Source of the DNA: Planctomycetota bacterium
GTDB taxonomy: Bacteria; Planctomycetota; UBA1135; UBA2386
Direction of reading: 5' to 3'
Assembly: GCA_016713175.1 (NCBI GenBank)
Contig: JADJPQ010000001.1
Location: forward strand, 585,001-649,000
Length of the DNA stretch: 64,000 nucleotides
In this document: positions 37,875 to 50,141 of the stretch, one piece after another
Layout of the letters: the number at the start of each line of letters is the position of its first letter
Position numbering within the stretch: position 1 is the first letter of the stretch
Translations under genes and position numbers: made by a program
Notes under the pieces: model-generated
The model's input: the letters and a program-made list of their open reading frames with translations, nothing else
Told to the model about the DNA's origin: nothing
The model's database searches: none

Positions 37875-37950
37875 CTGGGCTGGAGGCTACGCAACGCCAA
37901 CGGCGGGAGCAGCGCGGCAGCGCAAAAACGCCGCTCTGCGCGGACGGGCG

Positions 37951-38345
37951 GCGAGCCCTGCCAGCGACATCCATGCCCTGGGACTCGTGCTGTATGAACT
38001 GTTCACCGGCGTCTTTCCGTTCACGGCCAGGACGCTGGGGGAATGGCAACAGGCCCACCAGCACACCGCCGCGATCCCCGCTCGAGCACCTGCCGTCCCT
38101 GGATCCGGCGATCGAGCGGCTGATCCTGGCCTGCCTCGAGAAGGAACCGGCGCCGCGGCCACCGTCGTCGCGGTTCGTGTCGCCGGGGTCGTTCCGGCCG
38201 GTGGCGCCGACCTGGCTGCCGCCCAGGTTTGGGTCGGAGCGCGCGGCCTGGATCGGCACGTTCGCCGATCATCCCGATCTACCGTTGCGCATCGAAGCTG
38301 CGGCTGTGGGCGGGCGTCCGGTGTGGTTCCGGCGCGGCTCACTGC
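37951..38345 (+). pseudogene. Ser/Thr protein kinase C-lobe relic
   Basis: One frame from 37951 reads ASDIHALGLVLYELFTGVFPF, kinase subdomain IX. After a frameshift near 38060-38085, another frame reads LDPAIERLILACLEKEPAPRPPS, the end of the kinase C-lobe. This continues as AAWIGTFADHPDLPLRIEAA, a C-terminal segment I recall from a family of bacterial PknB-like kinases. The N-lobe and catalytic loop are absent. It abuts the stop of the next minus-strand gene, so it is a truncated and frameshifted relic. Confidence 0.75.
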
Positions 38346-39751
38346 ACGTCGACAGTCGCCGGCGTGCTGAGATCGATGCCGGAACCGAGACTGACCGCCT
38401 GCCACACCAACCGGCACGACCACGGGATCGCCGGGCTCGTGATCGTGGTGAAGCCCGCGCCCGTATTCGTGCTCCACAGCACCGGGGGCGTGATGTAGAG
38501 GTCGGGGAAGTACTGGTTGGGGAACGAGGTCGACGGCGCCACCGAACCCGGGAACCACGGTGCGAAGCTCACGACCACCCAGGTGAACGGACTCGGCGAG
38601 TTGACGTCGATCACGACGGGCGTGAACGCCGGGATCACATGCTGCTTGGGTTCGATCACGAACAGGTGGCTCCAGGTCGTCGTCAGCGCGTTGACGTGGC
38701 TGGCCACGCCCTGCGTCGTGCTCGGTGGCTGCAGCCCCATCTCGAAGCCGAACGTCGGCCCGCCGCCGCACGAGCGCCCGATCTGGCCGCAGCCGCGGTT
38801 GAGGATGCTGCCGCCGAGGTCGGTGCTCAGCAGACTGCAGCCGGTCAGCGTCTCGCCCGAGAAGATCAGGGTCGGCGCCGTGATGATGTTGCCCGCGCAC
38901 GGGACCGCGGTGACGACCGGACCCGAGTAGTCGATGTCGAGCGCCTCGAGGTCGAGGATCGTGTTCACGCAGACGCCGTTGCGGTCGGTGACCTGCGCGT
39001 TCAGCACCATCGCATCGATCTGTGCCTCGGTGTAGAGCACCGACGCGCTGTTCGGCGTGACCCCGAGCACGCGGAAGTCCCAACTCGGGGTGATCGCCGA
39101 CGCCGGGATCACCAGCACGTCGCCGTCCTGCACGATCTGCGGTCCGCAAGCGAGGTTGCAGACATGCGTGCCGTCGAGCGACAAGAACACGCCGTAGCCA
39201 GGGTCGGCGGCGATCGCGTCGACGTCGACGACGATCGGACTGATCGGCAAGCCGAGCGCCTGCTGCACGTGCTCGGCGCGCAGGAAGTACTCGACCTGGC
39301 CGTCGAACGTCCCGTTCCGGATGACGCGTGCGGTGTCGCCGGGCCGGAACGGCAGCGCCGAGACGGCATTGCCCATCGGCGCCGAGGGCGACCAGTACAC
39401 GGTGCGTTGGTTGGGCAAGCCGACCGGGCTGATGATGTCGACCAGCGCATCGATGCGCGCGAACAGGGTCGGGTTGAAGTAGACGTTGGACCAATCCTCG
39501 TCACCGGCCATCGTCTGGTAGCAGGTGCGCGGCCCCCACTTCTCCGCCGAGACGACGGGGCACGGCGTGAACTCGACGCGCGCGACCTCGTTGGGCCGCA
39601 GCGTCTGCAGCACGGTGCCGCCGCTGCCCGACATGGTCTGTTCGGTCTGGCTGGTGGTGAACAGGAACGGCAGGCCCTGGGCGGCCAAGGGACTGGCCGC
39701 GAACGCCCACAGGGTGGCGGCGGGAAGCAGACGCAGGGTGAAGGAGTGCAT
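38339..39751 (-). CDS. Exported protein of unknown function
   Basis: The protein has 470 residues. The ATG at 39751 gives the signal peptide LRLLPAATLWAFAASPLAAQ; the longer frame is rejected for lack of coding character. The mature part is beta-rich with several paired cysteines (FTPCPVVSAEKWGPRTC, GCSLLSTDLGGSILNRGCGQ). No family is recognised. A hairpin (39757-39793) with 11-bp arms, one G-U, lies in its 5' leader just upstream of the ATG. Divergent from the kinase pair. Confidence 0.78.
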   Translation of the reverse strand: MHSFTLRLLPAATLWAFAASPLAAQGLPFLFTTSQTEQTMSGSGGTVLQTLRPNEVARVEFTPCPVVSAEKWGPRTCYQTMAGDEDWSNVYFNPTLFARIDALVDIISPVGLPNQRTVYWSPSAPMGNAVSALPFRPGDTARVIRNGTFDGQVEYFLRAEHVQQALGLPISPIVVDVDAIAADPGYGVFLSLDGTHVCNLACGPQIVQDGDVLVIPASAITPSWDFRVLGVTPNSASVLYTEAQIDAMVLNAQVTDRNGVCVNTILDLEALDIDYSGPVVTAVPCAGNIITAPTLIFSGETLTGCSLLSTDLGGSILNRGCGQIGRSCGGGPTFGFEMGLQPPSTTQGVASHVNALTTTWSHLFVIEPKQHVIPAFTPVVIDVNSPSPFTWVVVSFAPWFPGSVAPSTSFPNQYFPDLYITPPVLWSTNTGAGFTTITSPAIPWSCRLVWQAVSLGSGIDLSTPATVDVQ

Positions 39752-39756
39752 GCGAC

Positions 39757-39793
39757 GGTTCTCTTGGCTTGGTGGTGTGCCCCCAAGAGAGCC
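39757..39793 (-). promoter_or_regulatory. Leader hairpin before exported-protein gene
   Basis: GGTTCTCTTGG (39757-39767) and CCAAGAGAGCC (39783-39793) are complementary over 11 bp (one G-U), with a 15-base loop. The hairpin ends five bases upstream of the ATG at 39751 on the transcribed strand. It could modulate ribosome access, or it could be an operator. The rest of the divergent gap (39794-39999) shows nothing distinct. Confidence 0.45.
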
Positions 39794-39999
39794 GTTTCCG
39801 CGGCCGCGCACGCATCGATTGCGATCCCGCTGAGACTGGTCGGCTTGACGTTGGTCTCGCAGTCGGGCGACGCTGGACCCGGCCGGCCCGGCTCCCGGCG
39901 GTGCAACCCTGAGCAACGGCGTCCGGATCAACATCGATCCGTGACGGCATCGCCGCCGAGTGCGCCGAGTGCCAGCGGTCCTTGACGAACCGTGGGGCC

Positions 40000-40077
40000 C
40001 GGGCGATGGTCGAACCAGTCTCCCGACCTTGGGGGCTGGCATGCTCGTTCGCTTCGAACGGGATCGACCATCGCCCG
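40000..40077 (+). promoter_or_regulatory. Strongly folded leader abutting a kinase start codon
   Basis: CGGGCGATGGTCGA (40000-40013) and TCGACCATCGCCCG (40064-40077) form a perfect 14-bp inverted repeat whose right arm ends at the base before the ATG. Inside the 50-base loop lie CCAG/CTGG-flanked C and G runs (about 40015-40040) and a perfect hairpin CGTTCG-CTT-CGAACG (40046-40060). As RNA this would make a multi-branched structure closing over the ribosome entry site. No known riboswitch is recognised. As DNA the repeat could be a wide operator. Confidence 0.6.
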
Positions 40078-43247
<3,170 letters not shown>

Positions 43248-43251
<4 letters not shown>

Positions 43252-46154
43252 TCGGACACGACGAGTCCACGATCCTCGGCGCGCTGCAGCAGATGTTGGC
43301 GGCTGACCCGTCCGTCGGCCTGACGCAATGCCTGGACGCCTTCGTCGGGCACGAGGAGACCGTTGCGCGCATCTGGCTGGCGGCCCACACCGGTCGGACG
43401 CCGAGTCCGCCGGCAGCCGCGGTCTCGGATCTGGTCGGGTCCTACGAGCGCCTGTGCGTCCTGGGTCGCGGCGCACAGGCCGAGGTCTGGCAGGCACGCG
43501 ACACCCGTACCGATCGGATCGTCGCCCTCAAGATGCTGATCGGCTTGCCCACGGAACAGGCGGTCCAGCGGTTGCGCCGCGAAGCCCAGGCAATCGCACG
43601 CCTCCGCAACCCGGCGGTGGCCGAGGTCCTGGACGCCGATTTCGACCACCGTCCGCCGTGGCTGGCTGTTCGTCACGTCGAGGGCGTCACCCTGCGTTCG
43701 GCGCTCGACGGCGCGGGCGTTGACCATGCCGATCACGCGGCCGACCGTCTGGTCGCCCAATGCGACCGCCCGATGCCGATCGCCGCCTTGCGCTACTTCG
43801 AGGCCGTTGCGCGCGCACTGCATGAGGTGCACGAGGCCCGGGTCGTCCATGCCGACTTGCACCCGGGCAACCTGATGGTGACGGTGGCCGGCGCACCGGT
43901 GATTCTCGACTTTGGTGCCGCCAAACTGCTCGACGGACCGTCGATCACGCGTTCGGAAATCGCATTGGGCAGCGCCCGCTACGCCGCACCCGAAGTGCTG
44001 CGCGGCCGGCGTGGCGATCGCCGCAGCGACGTGTTCGCGCTCGCGGCGATCCTGGCGGATTGCGCCACCTGGCGACGCGAGGAACGACGCGACCGGATCG
44101 TGCTGCCAGCCGACCTTCCCAGCGAGCTGCGCATCGTCCTCGCCAAGGCGCTGCAGCCGCAGCCGCAGGACCGTTTCGGGTCGGCCGCCGCATTCGCCGA
44201 TGAGCTGCGACGGATCCGCGCCGGCGAACCGATCCGAACCGGCAGCGACTGGCGCCTGCGACAGGCCGTTCATGCCGTCGTGAGCAACCCGTGGCCCGCT
44301 GCAGCCGCGATCGTGCTTGCCGTCCTGTTCGCGTTGGCGGTTGTTGCCTGGCACGCTGCGGCAACGGCCCAGAAGGCCACTGCGGCGGCCACCCAGCGTG
44401 GCCGTGCGTTGATCGTCCACTTCGCCAGCGAGGCTGCAGCAGCGGGCAAGCCTGGTCAAATCCTCGTCCACACCCGGGCGGGTTCGGCCACCGCGGCTGA
44501 CGGCGCCTTCACCGGGAACCTGGAACTAGAGGTCGGTCGCCTGCTCCGGCGCGCCGGCAACCTGGTCGAGGCAGAGCCGCATCTCGCCATCGCCTGCCAG
44601 CTGCTGATCGCGGCGGGGGATCGCGACACCGCCGATCGCGCCGCATTCGAAGCGGCGCTCAACTGCCACGATCTCGGCCTGCCGCTGACGCCGTTCGGCG
44701 ACGATGCAGGGCAGGGATCGGCAAGCGCTGGGTTCGTGCGTGGCCTGCGGGCGCTGCACGACGGCGACCCGGCCACGGCCTGGACCTGTCTGTCCCAGGC
44801 CGTCCAGGATTCGTCATGGTCCGATCCCGCGGACCGCGCCGAGGCCGCGTGGATCGCGGCCCACCTTCTGATCGACGACGGCGAGATCGAGGCCGCCGCG
44901 CGGTTGTTGGCGGCGATCGATGCTCCGCCGGGAGCTTCGCACACGGTGACTCGCCTGCTGCAAGGGCGTGTGCTGTTCGCGCGCGGGCAGGTGGATTCCG
45001 CGACGGCAGCGATCCGCGCGGCCAGCGCCGAACTTGCCTGGCGACTTGGCGACAACCATCCGTGGACGCTGCGCGGCGACCGCGCCATGGCCTGTTGCAT
45101 CGCCGCCGCCGGCGAACTCTCGCGAGCGACGGCGCTGTTCATGTCGTTGCGGCGACGGCAGGCGTTCCTGCATGGCGCAACCCACCCCGAGCCGGTGCTG
45201 TCGTTGCTGCTCGAGCGCGACGCGCGGTTGCGAGCCGGCGATGCCGCGGGTGTCGATGCCAACGACCGCGAGTTGCAGGAACTGCCGCCGGTGCCGGCGA
45301 CGCGGCGGTGGTTGGCACGACCGCGTGCGACCGTACCGGCGTCGTTCGTGCCGCCGGCCGGCATCCCACGCCAGGACCGCGTGCGCCGGCTCGAGGAGGC
45401 GTTCGCCGAAGCCGACCGCGAAAAGCGCCGGCTGCAGGCCGAGGCCGCCGCGGGCAAGGTTGCCTGGGACCAGAGTGTCGCGCACATCCTCGACGTCTGG
45501 CACCCTGCCCACATCGCCATGATGCGCGCACGCAGCGGCGACGCCAGCGACGACTACATCGGGGCCGTGCTGATCCTGGTCAACGACCAGCTCATGCACG
45601 GTGCGACGCGCGCGGCATTCCGCTCGGTCCGCGAGGCCGTACGCGCGATGCGAACGGCCCCGATCGGCGCCATCTCGAGGCCGACGCAACTCATGGTCTC
45701 GAGCCGCTGGATCAAGATCCAGCACGAGGAGCGCAACTTCGGGCTCGCGAACCCGACGGTGCGGCTCGACCAGATGGAGGCCTGGCAACAGCTCATTGCC
45801 GAAGCACGGACCGTGCTCGGCGAGCGGGACGAGCGGTTCCTGACCATGGCCAAGGACTTCGCCGATGTCGCAGCCGGGTGTCCTCCCGCCTTGGCTCGGG
45901 AGGCCGCCGCGATCTACCAACTGTGGTGCGACCACGACGGCACCGACACGGCGCGCTACCAGTGGCTTGCCAGCGCCCAGATCCAAGCAGAAATGGTCGA
46001 CGAGGCGGAACGTACGCTGGCGACCCTGCGAGCCCGGCTCGGCCCGCGCCCGGCACCGAAGTCGGCGCACTGGTTGTGGCCCCATGTCGACGCGCTCGAG
46101 CAACGCCTGACGGCACTGCGAGCACGCCAGGCATCACCACAGATCGGCCGTTGA
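43248..46154 (+). CDS. Kinase-like protein with HADLHPGN catalytic loop and helical tail
   Basis: The 968-residue protein is translationally coupled to the upstream kinase (4-bp overlap). The kinase fold keeps the glycine loop LGRGAQAEV (72-80), K95, DFG (221-223) and APE (247-249). The catalytic loop reads HADLHPGN (201-208) instead of HRDLKPxN: Arg is replaced by Ala, and the catalytic Lys by His. HAD.HPGN loops occur in the ABC1/UbiB family of atypical kinases, but the rest here is PknB-like. Activity may be altered or lost. A membrane span lies at about 349-369, followed by about 600 residues of TPR-like helices. A role as partner or modulator of the preceding kinase is inferred. Confidence 0.88.
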
Positions 46155-46290
46155 GCCCGATCCTTCGGTCCCATCGGCAACGAGCTCTATTGGCTCAACT
46201 GAGGCCAGCCATGACGCGCGCTGCCATGACGGCGGCAATTCCTGCGATTGGGACCGTGACCCCGAGTCGCTCGGGAGGCCGGACGCGCGG

Positions 46291-48120
46291 TCAGGTCGTT
46301 TCGCCACCGATCGCCGGGCCGTTCGCCGGCGCCGATGCCGCGGGCTTTGCCGTCGGCGCCAGCGCGATCACCAGCCAGCCCTGCCCTGGTGCCAAGGGGC
46401 TGGTCGTGCAGACGACGTGCGGTTGTCCCTGCGGGTCGATCGTCGCCAGGGGCAGCGCGTCGGAACCGTACAGCGCCTGATACTCGGCCCAGCCGAATTG
46501 TGGGGTCAGCCGCGTCGTGCGCACCCGTGCGCCCTGCGCCGCTCGCTGATCGAGGTCGGTGGCGGTCGCGCCGATACCGAACAGCAGGCGACCGCCGCGC
46601 GCGGTCGCGCCGAAACGGCCCTGCGGCTCCTGTCCGGGCACCAAGCGGTACAGGCGGTCGCCTTCGAACAGATCGTGCAACCGTTCGAGCGCGAGCAGGT
46701 TCACTTCGTCGCTGCGCGTCATTGCCACCACGCTGCCGATGCCGCCGAGGTCGACCTCGTCGCGGAACCGTTCGGCCAGGATGCTGCCGTGCCAGGCCCG
46801 CAGGCCCGCGGTCCTGGCCGCCAGCGCGTTGTCGCGGTTGGTGTCGACCAGGACGCTCGGAATGCCGGCGGACTGCAGCGCCGCGGCGAAATCGCGCACC
46901 AGCGGCGACGCACCGACGAACAGCACGCCGCGGCGGTGGCGATCGGCCAGTCCCAGCCAGCGCGCGAGCCGCGGGGCGAACAGTCCATAGAACAGCACCG
47001 TGCCGGCGATCGTCGCGAACACCTGCGTGGTCACCAGGTCACCGTCGGTGCGACCGGTGCGTTCGAGGTGCAGCGCAAACTCCGAACTGACGGCGGCGGC
47101 GACGATGCCGCGGGGCGCGAGGCCCATCAGGAACGCCCGGTCACGCCAAGGCAACCGCGAGCGCATCGTCGCGAGCAACACGGCGATCGGGCGGACCACG
47201 ACGATCGCCACGGCGACGACGGCGGCATGGCGCCAGCCGAACCCCAGGATCTGTTCGCGTGGCAGGTTGGCGGCGAGCACGACGAACAGCAGGGTCAGCA
47301 GGATGGTGCCGAGGTCCTCCTTGAACTGACTGATGCGCTGGACGTCGATGTTCTTGCGGTTGCCCAGCACCATGCCGGCCAGCGTGACCGCCAGCAGCCC
47401 CGACTCGGGTTGCAGCGCGTTCGCGCCCACGTAGGTGCCGACGACGATCGCCAGGGTGATGGGGACCGACAGCCGTTCGGGCAGCAGGTGGCGCGCCATC
47501 GCAAACGCCAGCGCGAGCCCGGCGGCGACCCCCGCGCCGCCGCCGAGCAGCAAGGTGCGCAGGATCGCCAGGGCGATGCCGACTGCGTCGGAGCCGTGCC
47601 TGGCGCTGATCGCCTCGAACACCAGCAGTGCCAGCAGCGCGCCGATCGGATCGATCAGGATGCCTTCCCAGCGCAGGATCGGGCCCGCGGGCCCGACCGG
47701 GCGGATGTGCTGCACCAGCGGGATCACCACGGTCGGTCCGGTCAGCGCCAGGATCGCGCCGGTCAGCGCTGCGAGATCTCCGGGCATGCCGCCGATCGCC
47801 CAGGCGGCGAGGGCGATCAGGACCCAGGTCGTCAGCGCGCCGACGGTCACCAGGTTGCGGACCACGCCGCCGGAGCCGCGCAGTTCGCGCAGGCGCAGCG
47901 TCAGACCGCCCTCGAACAGGATCAGCGCCACGGCCAGCGACACGAACGGCGGCAGCATGCGCCCGAACAGGCTGCGCACATCGGTCCAGCCAGCGACCGG
48001 TCCGGCGAGGACCCCGACGCACAGCAGCGGCAGGATCGCCGGCAGGCGCAGGCGCGCTGCCAGCAGCTGCGCCGCAGCGCCCAGTGCGAGCAGCACGGCA
48101 AGTTCGGTGAGCGGTTGCAT
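46291..48120 (-). CDS. Cation/proton antiporter with TrkA-N domain
   Basis: This 609-residue membrane protein starts at ATG 48120 (MQPLTELAVLLALGAAAQLL); the upstream 16 residues in frame look non-coding. About 12 membrane spans (residues 5-390) show the CPA antiporter signatures LILFEGGLTL, GAILALTGPTVVIPL and WEGILIDPIGALLALLVFE. A cytosolic Rossmann domain follows (VLFVGASPLVRDFAAALQSAG), as in TrkA-N/KefB-type regulation by nucleotides. It is likely a Na+ or K+/H+ exchanger. It is convergent with the kinase pair and divergent from the GH15 gene. Confidence 0.9.
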   Translation of the reverse strand: MQPLTELAVLLALGAAAQLLAARLRLPAILPLLCVGVLAGPVAGWTDVRSLFGRMLPPFVSLAVALILFEGGLTLRLRELRGSGGVVRNLVTVGALTTWVLIALAAWAIGGMPGDLAALTGAILALTGPTVVIPLVQHIRPVGPAGPILRWEGILIDPIGALLALLVFEAISARHGSDAVGIALAILRTLLLGGGAGVAAGLALAFAMARHLLPERLSVPITLAIVVGTYVGANALQPESGLLAVTLAGMVLGNRKNIDVQRISQFKEDLGTILLTLLFVVLAANLPREQILGFGWRHAAVVAVAIVVVRPIAVLLATMRSRLPWRDRAFLMGLAPRGIVAAAVSSEFALHLERTGRTDGDLVTTQVFATIAGTVLFYGLFAPRLARWLGLADRHRRGVLFVGASPLVRDFAAALQSAGIPSVLVDTNRDNALAARTAGLRAWHGSILAERFRDEVDLGGIGSVVAMTRSDEVNLLALERLHDLFEGDRLYRLVPGQEPQGRFGATARGGRLLFGIGATATDLDQRAAQGARVRTTRLTPQFGWAEYQALYGSDALPLATIDPQGQPHVVCTTSPLAPGQGWLVIALAPTAKPAASAPANGPAIGGETT

Positions 48121-48253
48121 GCCGTCGGCGGGCTGCGCAGCAGAACGCTCAGGCCGGGGTCGCGTCAACCCGGGGCACGGGATCGGCGACGACTCGTCGA
48201 TGCAGACCGTTGCACGACGACCGGTGATGGGCTAGCAAGGCCGGCTGCAAGGG

Positions 48254-48275
48254 TGCCACGCCTGCGTGCGTGGCA
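48254..48275 (+). promoter_or_regulatory. Hairpin upstream of GH15 gene
   Basis: TGCCACGC and GCGTGGCA form a perfect 8-bp stem with a 6-base loop, about 60 bases before the GTG start of the GH15 gene, in the divergent gap with the antiporter gene (48121-48338). No promoter could be assigned with confidence. Confidence 0.35.
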
Positions 48276-48338
48276 GGTCGGTGCTGGTCGGGCCGCCAGT
48301 GCAGTTCTCACGGCGGCTGCGCGAGCAGCCGGAATCCG

Positions 48339-50141
48339 GTGCCAGACCCCGCTCCCCCGCGTCTCGATCACGGCGCTCTCGGCAACGGCCGCGTGCTCGC
48401 GCTGGTCGCCCCGACCAGCGCCATCGAGTGGCTGTGTCTGCCGCAGTTCGATTCGCCATCGGTGTTCGCGCGCCTGCTCGACGCCGACCGCGGCGGCGTC
48501 TGGCGCATCGCCGGTGCGGCGGGCGAACTGACCGGCTCGATGGCGTACATCCGCAACACCAACGTGTTGCGGACCCTGTTCCGCGACGGCGACGCCGAAT
48601 GGGAGGTGCTCGACTTCGCACCGCGCATCCCGGCGGGGCTGGACATCGCGGCGCCGTACGAACTGATCCGTCTGGTGCGACCGCTGCGCGGCCAGCCGCG
48701 GATCCGCATCGACTTCGATCCGCGGCCCGATTACGGCCGGGCCACCGTGTCGCTGCAGCCGACCGACATCGGCATCGAGGTGCTCGGCGGCCCGCTGCGT
48801 TTGTGGCTGGCGACGAACGCGCCGGTGCCCTTCGTGCTGGCCGGCCAGTCGTTCGTGTTGCGCGAACCGATCTGGCAGGTGCTCGGCTTCGCGGCCCGGC
48901 CCGAGCGCCCGAGCCTCGCGACGGTCGAACGGAGCCTGCAGCTGACGATCGCCGGCTGGCAGGCGTGGGCCCGCACCTGCGCGTTGCCGCCGTTCCGCCA
49001 GGAGGAGGTGCTGCGTTCGGCGCTGTGCCTGAAGCTGCACGCGCACCACGACACCGGCGCGATCATCGCCGCGACCACGACCAGCATTCCGGAAGCGATG
49101 GGCACCCAGCGGACGTGGGACTACCGTTTCTGCTGGCTGCGCGATGCCGCGTTCGTCGTCGAGGCGCTGCGGCGGCTGAGCCATCTGACCGAAGGGGCGG
49201 CGTTCCTGCGCTTCCTGCGCAGCGTCGCCGAATCCGGCCCGTTGCAACCGGTCTACGGGCTCGACGGTCGGCGCGATCTGACCGAGAGCATGCTGCCGCA
49301 TCTCGCCGGCTTCGGCGGCAACGGCCACGTCCGCATCGGCAACGCCGCGTTCGAGCAGGTGCAGAACGACCTGATGGGCGAGCTGCTGCTGTCGCTGCAA
49401 TCGCTGCTGGCCGACCCGCGGCTGGTGCACGAACAGCCCGAACAGCACATGCCACTGATCGAGCGGCTGGTGACCGAGGCGATCGCGGCGGCGCCGCAGC
49501 CCGACACGGGCATCTGGGAGTACCGGACGATCCTGAAGAACCACACGTTCTCGCGGGCGATGTGCTGGGCGGCGATCGAACGCGGCGCGCGGCTGGCGCG
49601 GCGGTTCGGCCGCGCGGACCTGGCCGACACGTGGCAGGTGATCGCGACGCGTGAACGCGATGAGATCCTGGCACGGGGCTATTCGAGCGTGCACGGCTTC
49701 TTCACCCAGGCGCTCGACGGCCAGCATCCCGACGCCGCCAACCTGCTGTTGCCGACGATCGGGCTGATCGACGCCCGCGATCCGCGCTTCCTTTCCACTC
49801 TCGACGCCTACGAACGGCTGCTGGTCGACCGCGGCTTCATGCTGCGCTACCGCAACGAGGACGATTTCGGCGCGACTACGACGGCGTTCAGCATCTGTTC
49901 GTTCTGGTGGGCCGAGGCGCTGGCGCTGGCGGGCCGGCTCGACGAGGCGATCGCCGTGTTCGATCGCCTGGCCGGGCACGCGAATCCGCTCGGCCTGTTC
50001 TCCGAGGACATCGATCCGGCGACCGGCGCCCTGCTCGGCAACTTCCCGCAGGCCTACACCCACGTCGGCCTGATCAACGCGGCATCGACAATTGGTGACC
50101 TGCTGGCTGCCCGCGACGGCGTAGTGAGGGCATGGGTATGA
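48339..50141 (+). CDS. GH15 family glycoside hydrolase
   Basis: The enzyme has 600 residues with GTG start 48339. GH15 members are glucoamylases or trehalases acting on alpha-glucosides. Family marks include the N-terminal domain (IEWLCLPQFDSPSVFARLL) and the (alpha/alpha)6 barrel segment TQRTWDYRFCWLRDAAF. The catalytic-acid region GIWEYRTILKNHTFSRAMCW and the C-terminal GNFPQAYTHVGLINAA are also visible. It overlaps the trehalose phosphate synthase start (ATGA at 50138). The coupling suggests that it works on trehalose or a related glucoside, with a trehalase role in turnover; this is inferred from context. Confidence 0.92.
   Translation: MPDPAPPRLDHGALGNGRVLALVAPTSAIEWLCLPQFDSPSVFARLLDADRGGVWRIAGAAGELTGSMAYIRNTNVLRTLFRDGDAEWEVLDFAPRIPAGLDIAAPYELIRLVRPLRGQPRIRIDFDPRPDYGRATVSLQPTDIGIEVLGGPLRLWLATNAPVPFVLAGQSFVLREPIWQVLGFAARPERPSLATVERSLQLTIAGWQAWARTCALPPFRQEEVLRSALCLKLHAHHDTGAIIAATTTSIPEAMGTQRTWDYRFCWLRDAAFVVEALRRLSHLTEGAAFLRFLRSVAESGPLQPVYGLDGRRDLTESMLPHLAGFGGNGHVRIGNAAFEQVQNDLMGELLLSLQSLLADPRLVHEQPEQHMPLIERLVTEAIAAAPQPDTGIWEYRTILKNHTFSRAMCWAAIERGARLARRFGRADLADTWQVIATRERDEILARGYSSVHGFFTQALDGQHPDAANLLLPTIGLIDARDPRFLSTLDAYERLLVDRGFMLRYRNEDDFGATTTAFSICSFWWAEALALAGRLDEAIAVFDRLAGHANPLGLFSEDIDPATGALLGNFPQAYTHVGLINAASTIGDLLAARDGVVRAWV

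Noticed and set aside
46261..46275. CCCGAG-TCG-CTCGGG hairpin between the second kinase and the antiporter gene
   Set aside because: It has a stem of only 6 bp and no T-tract; too weak to call a terminator in such GC-rich sequence.
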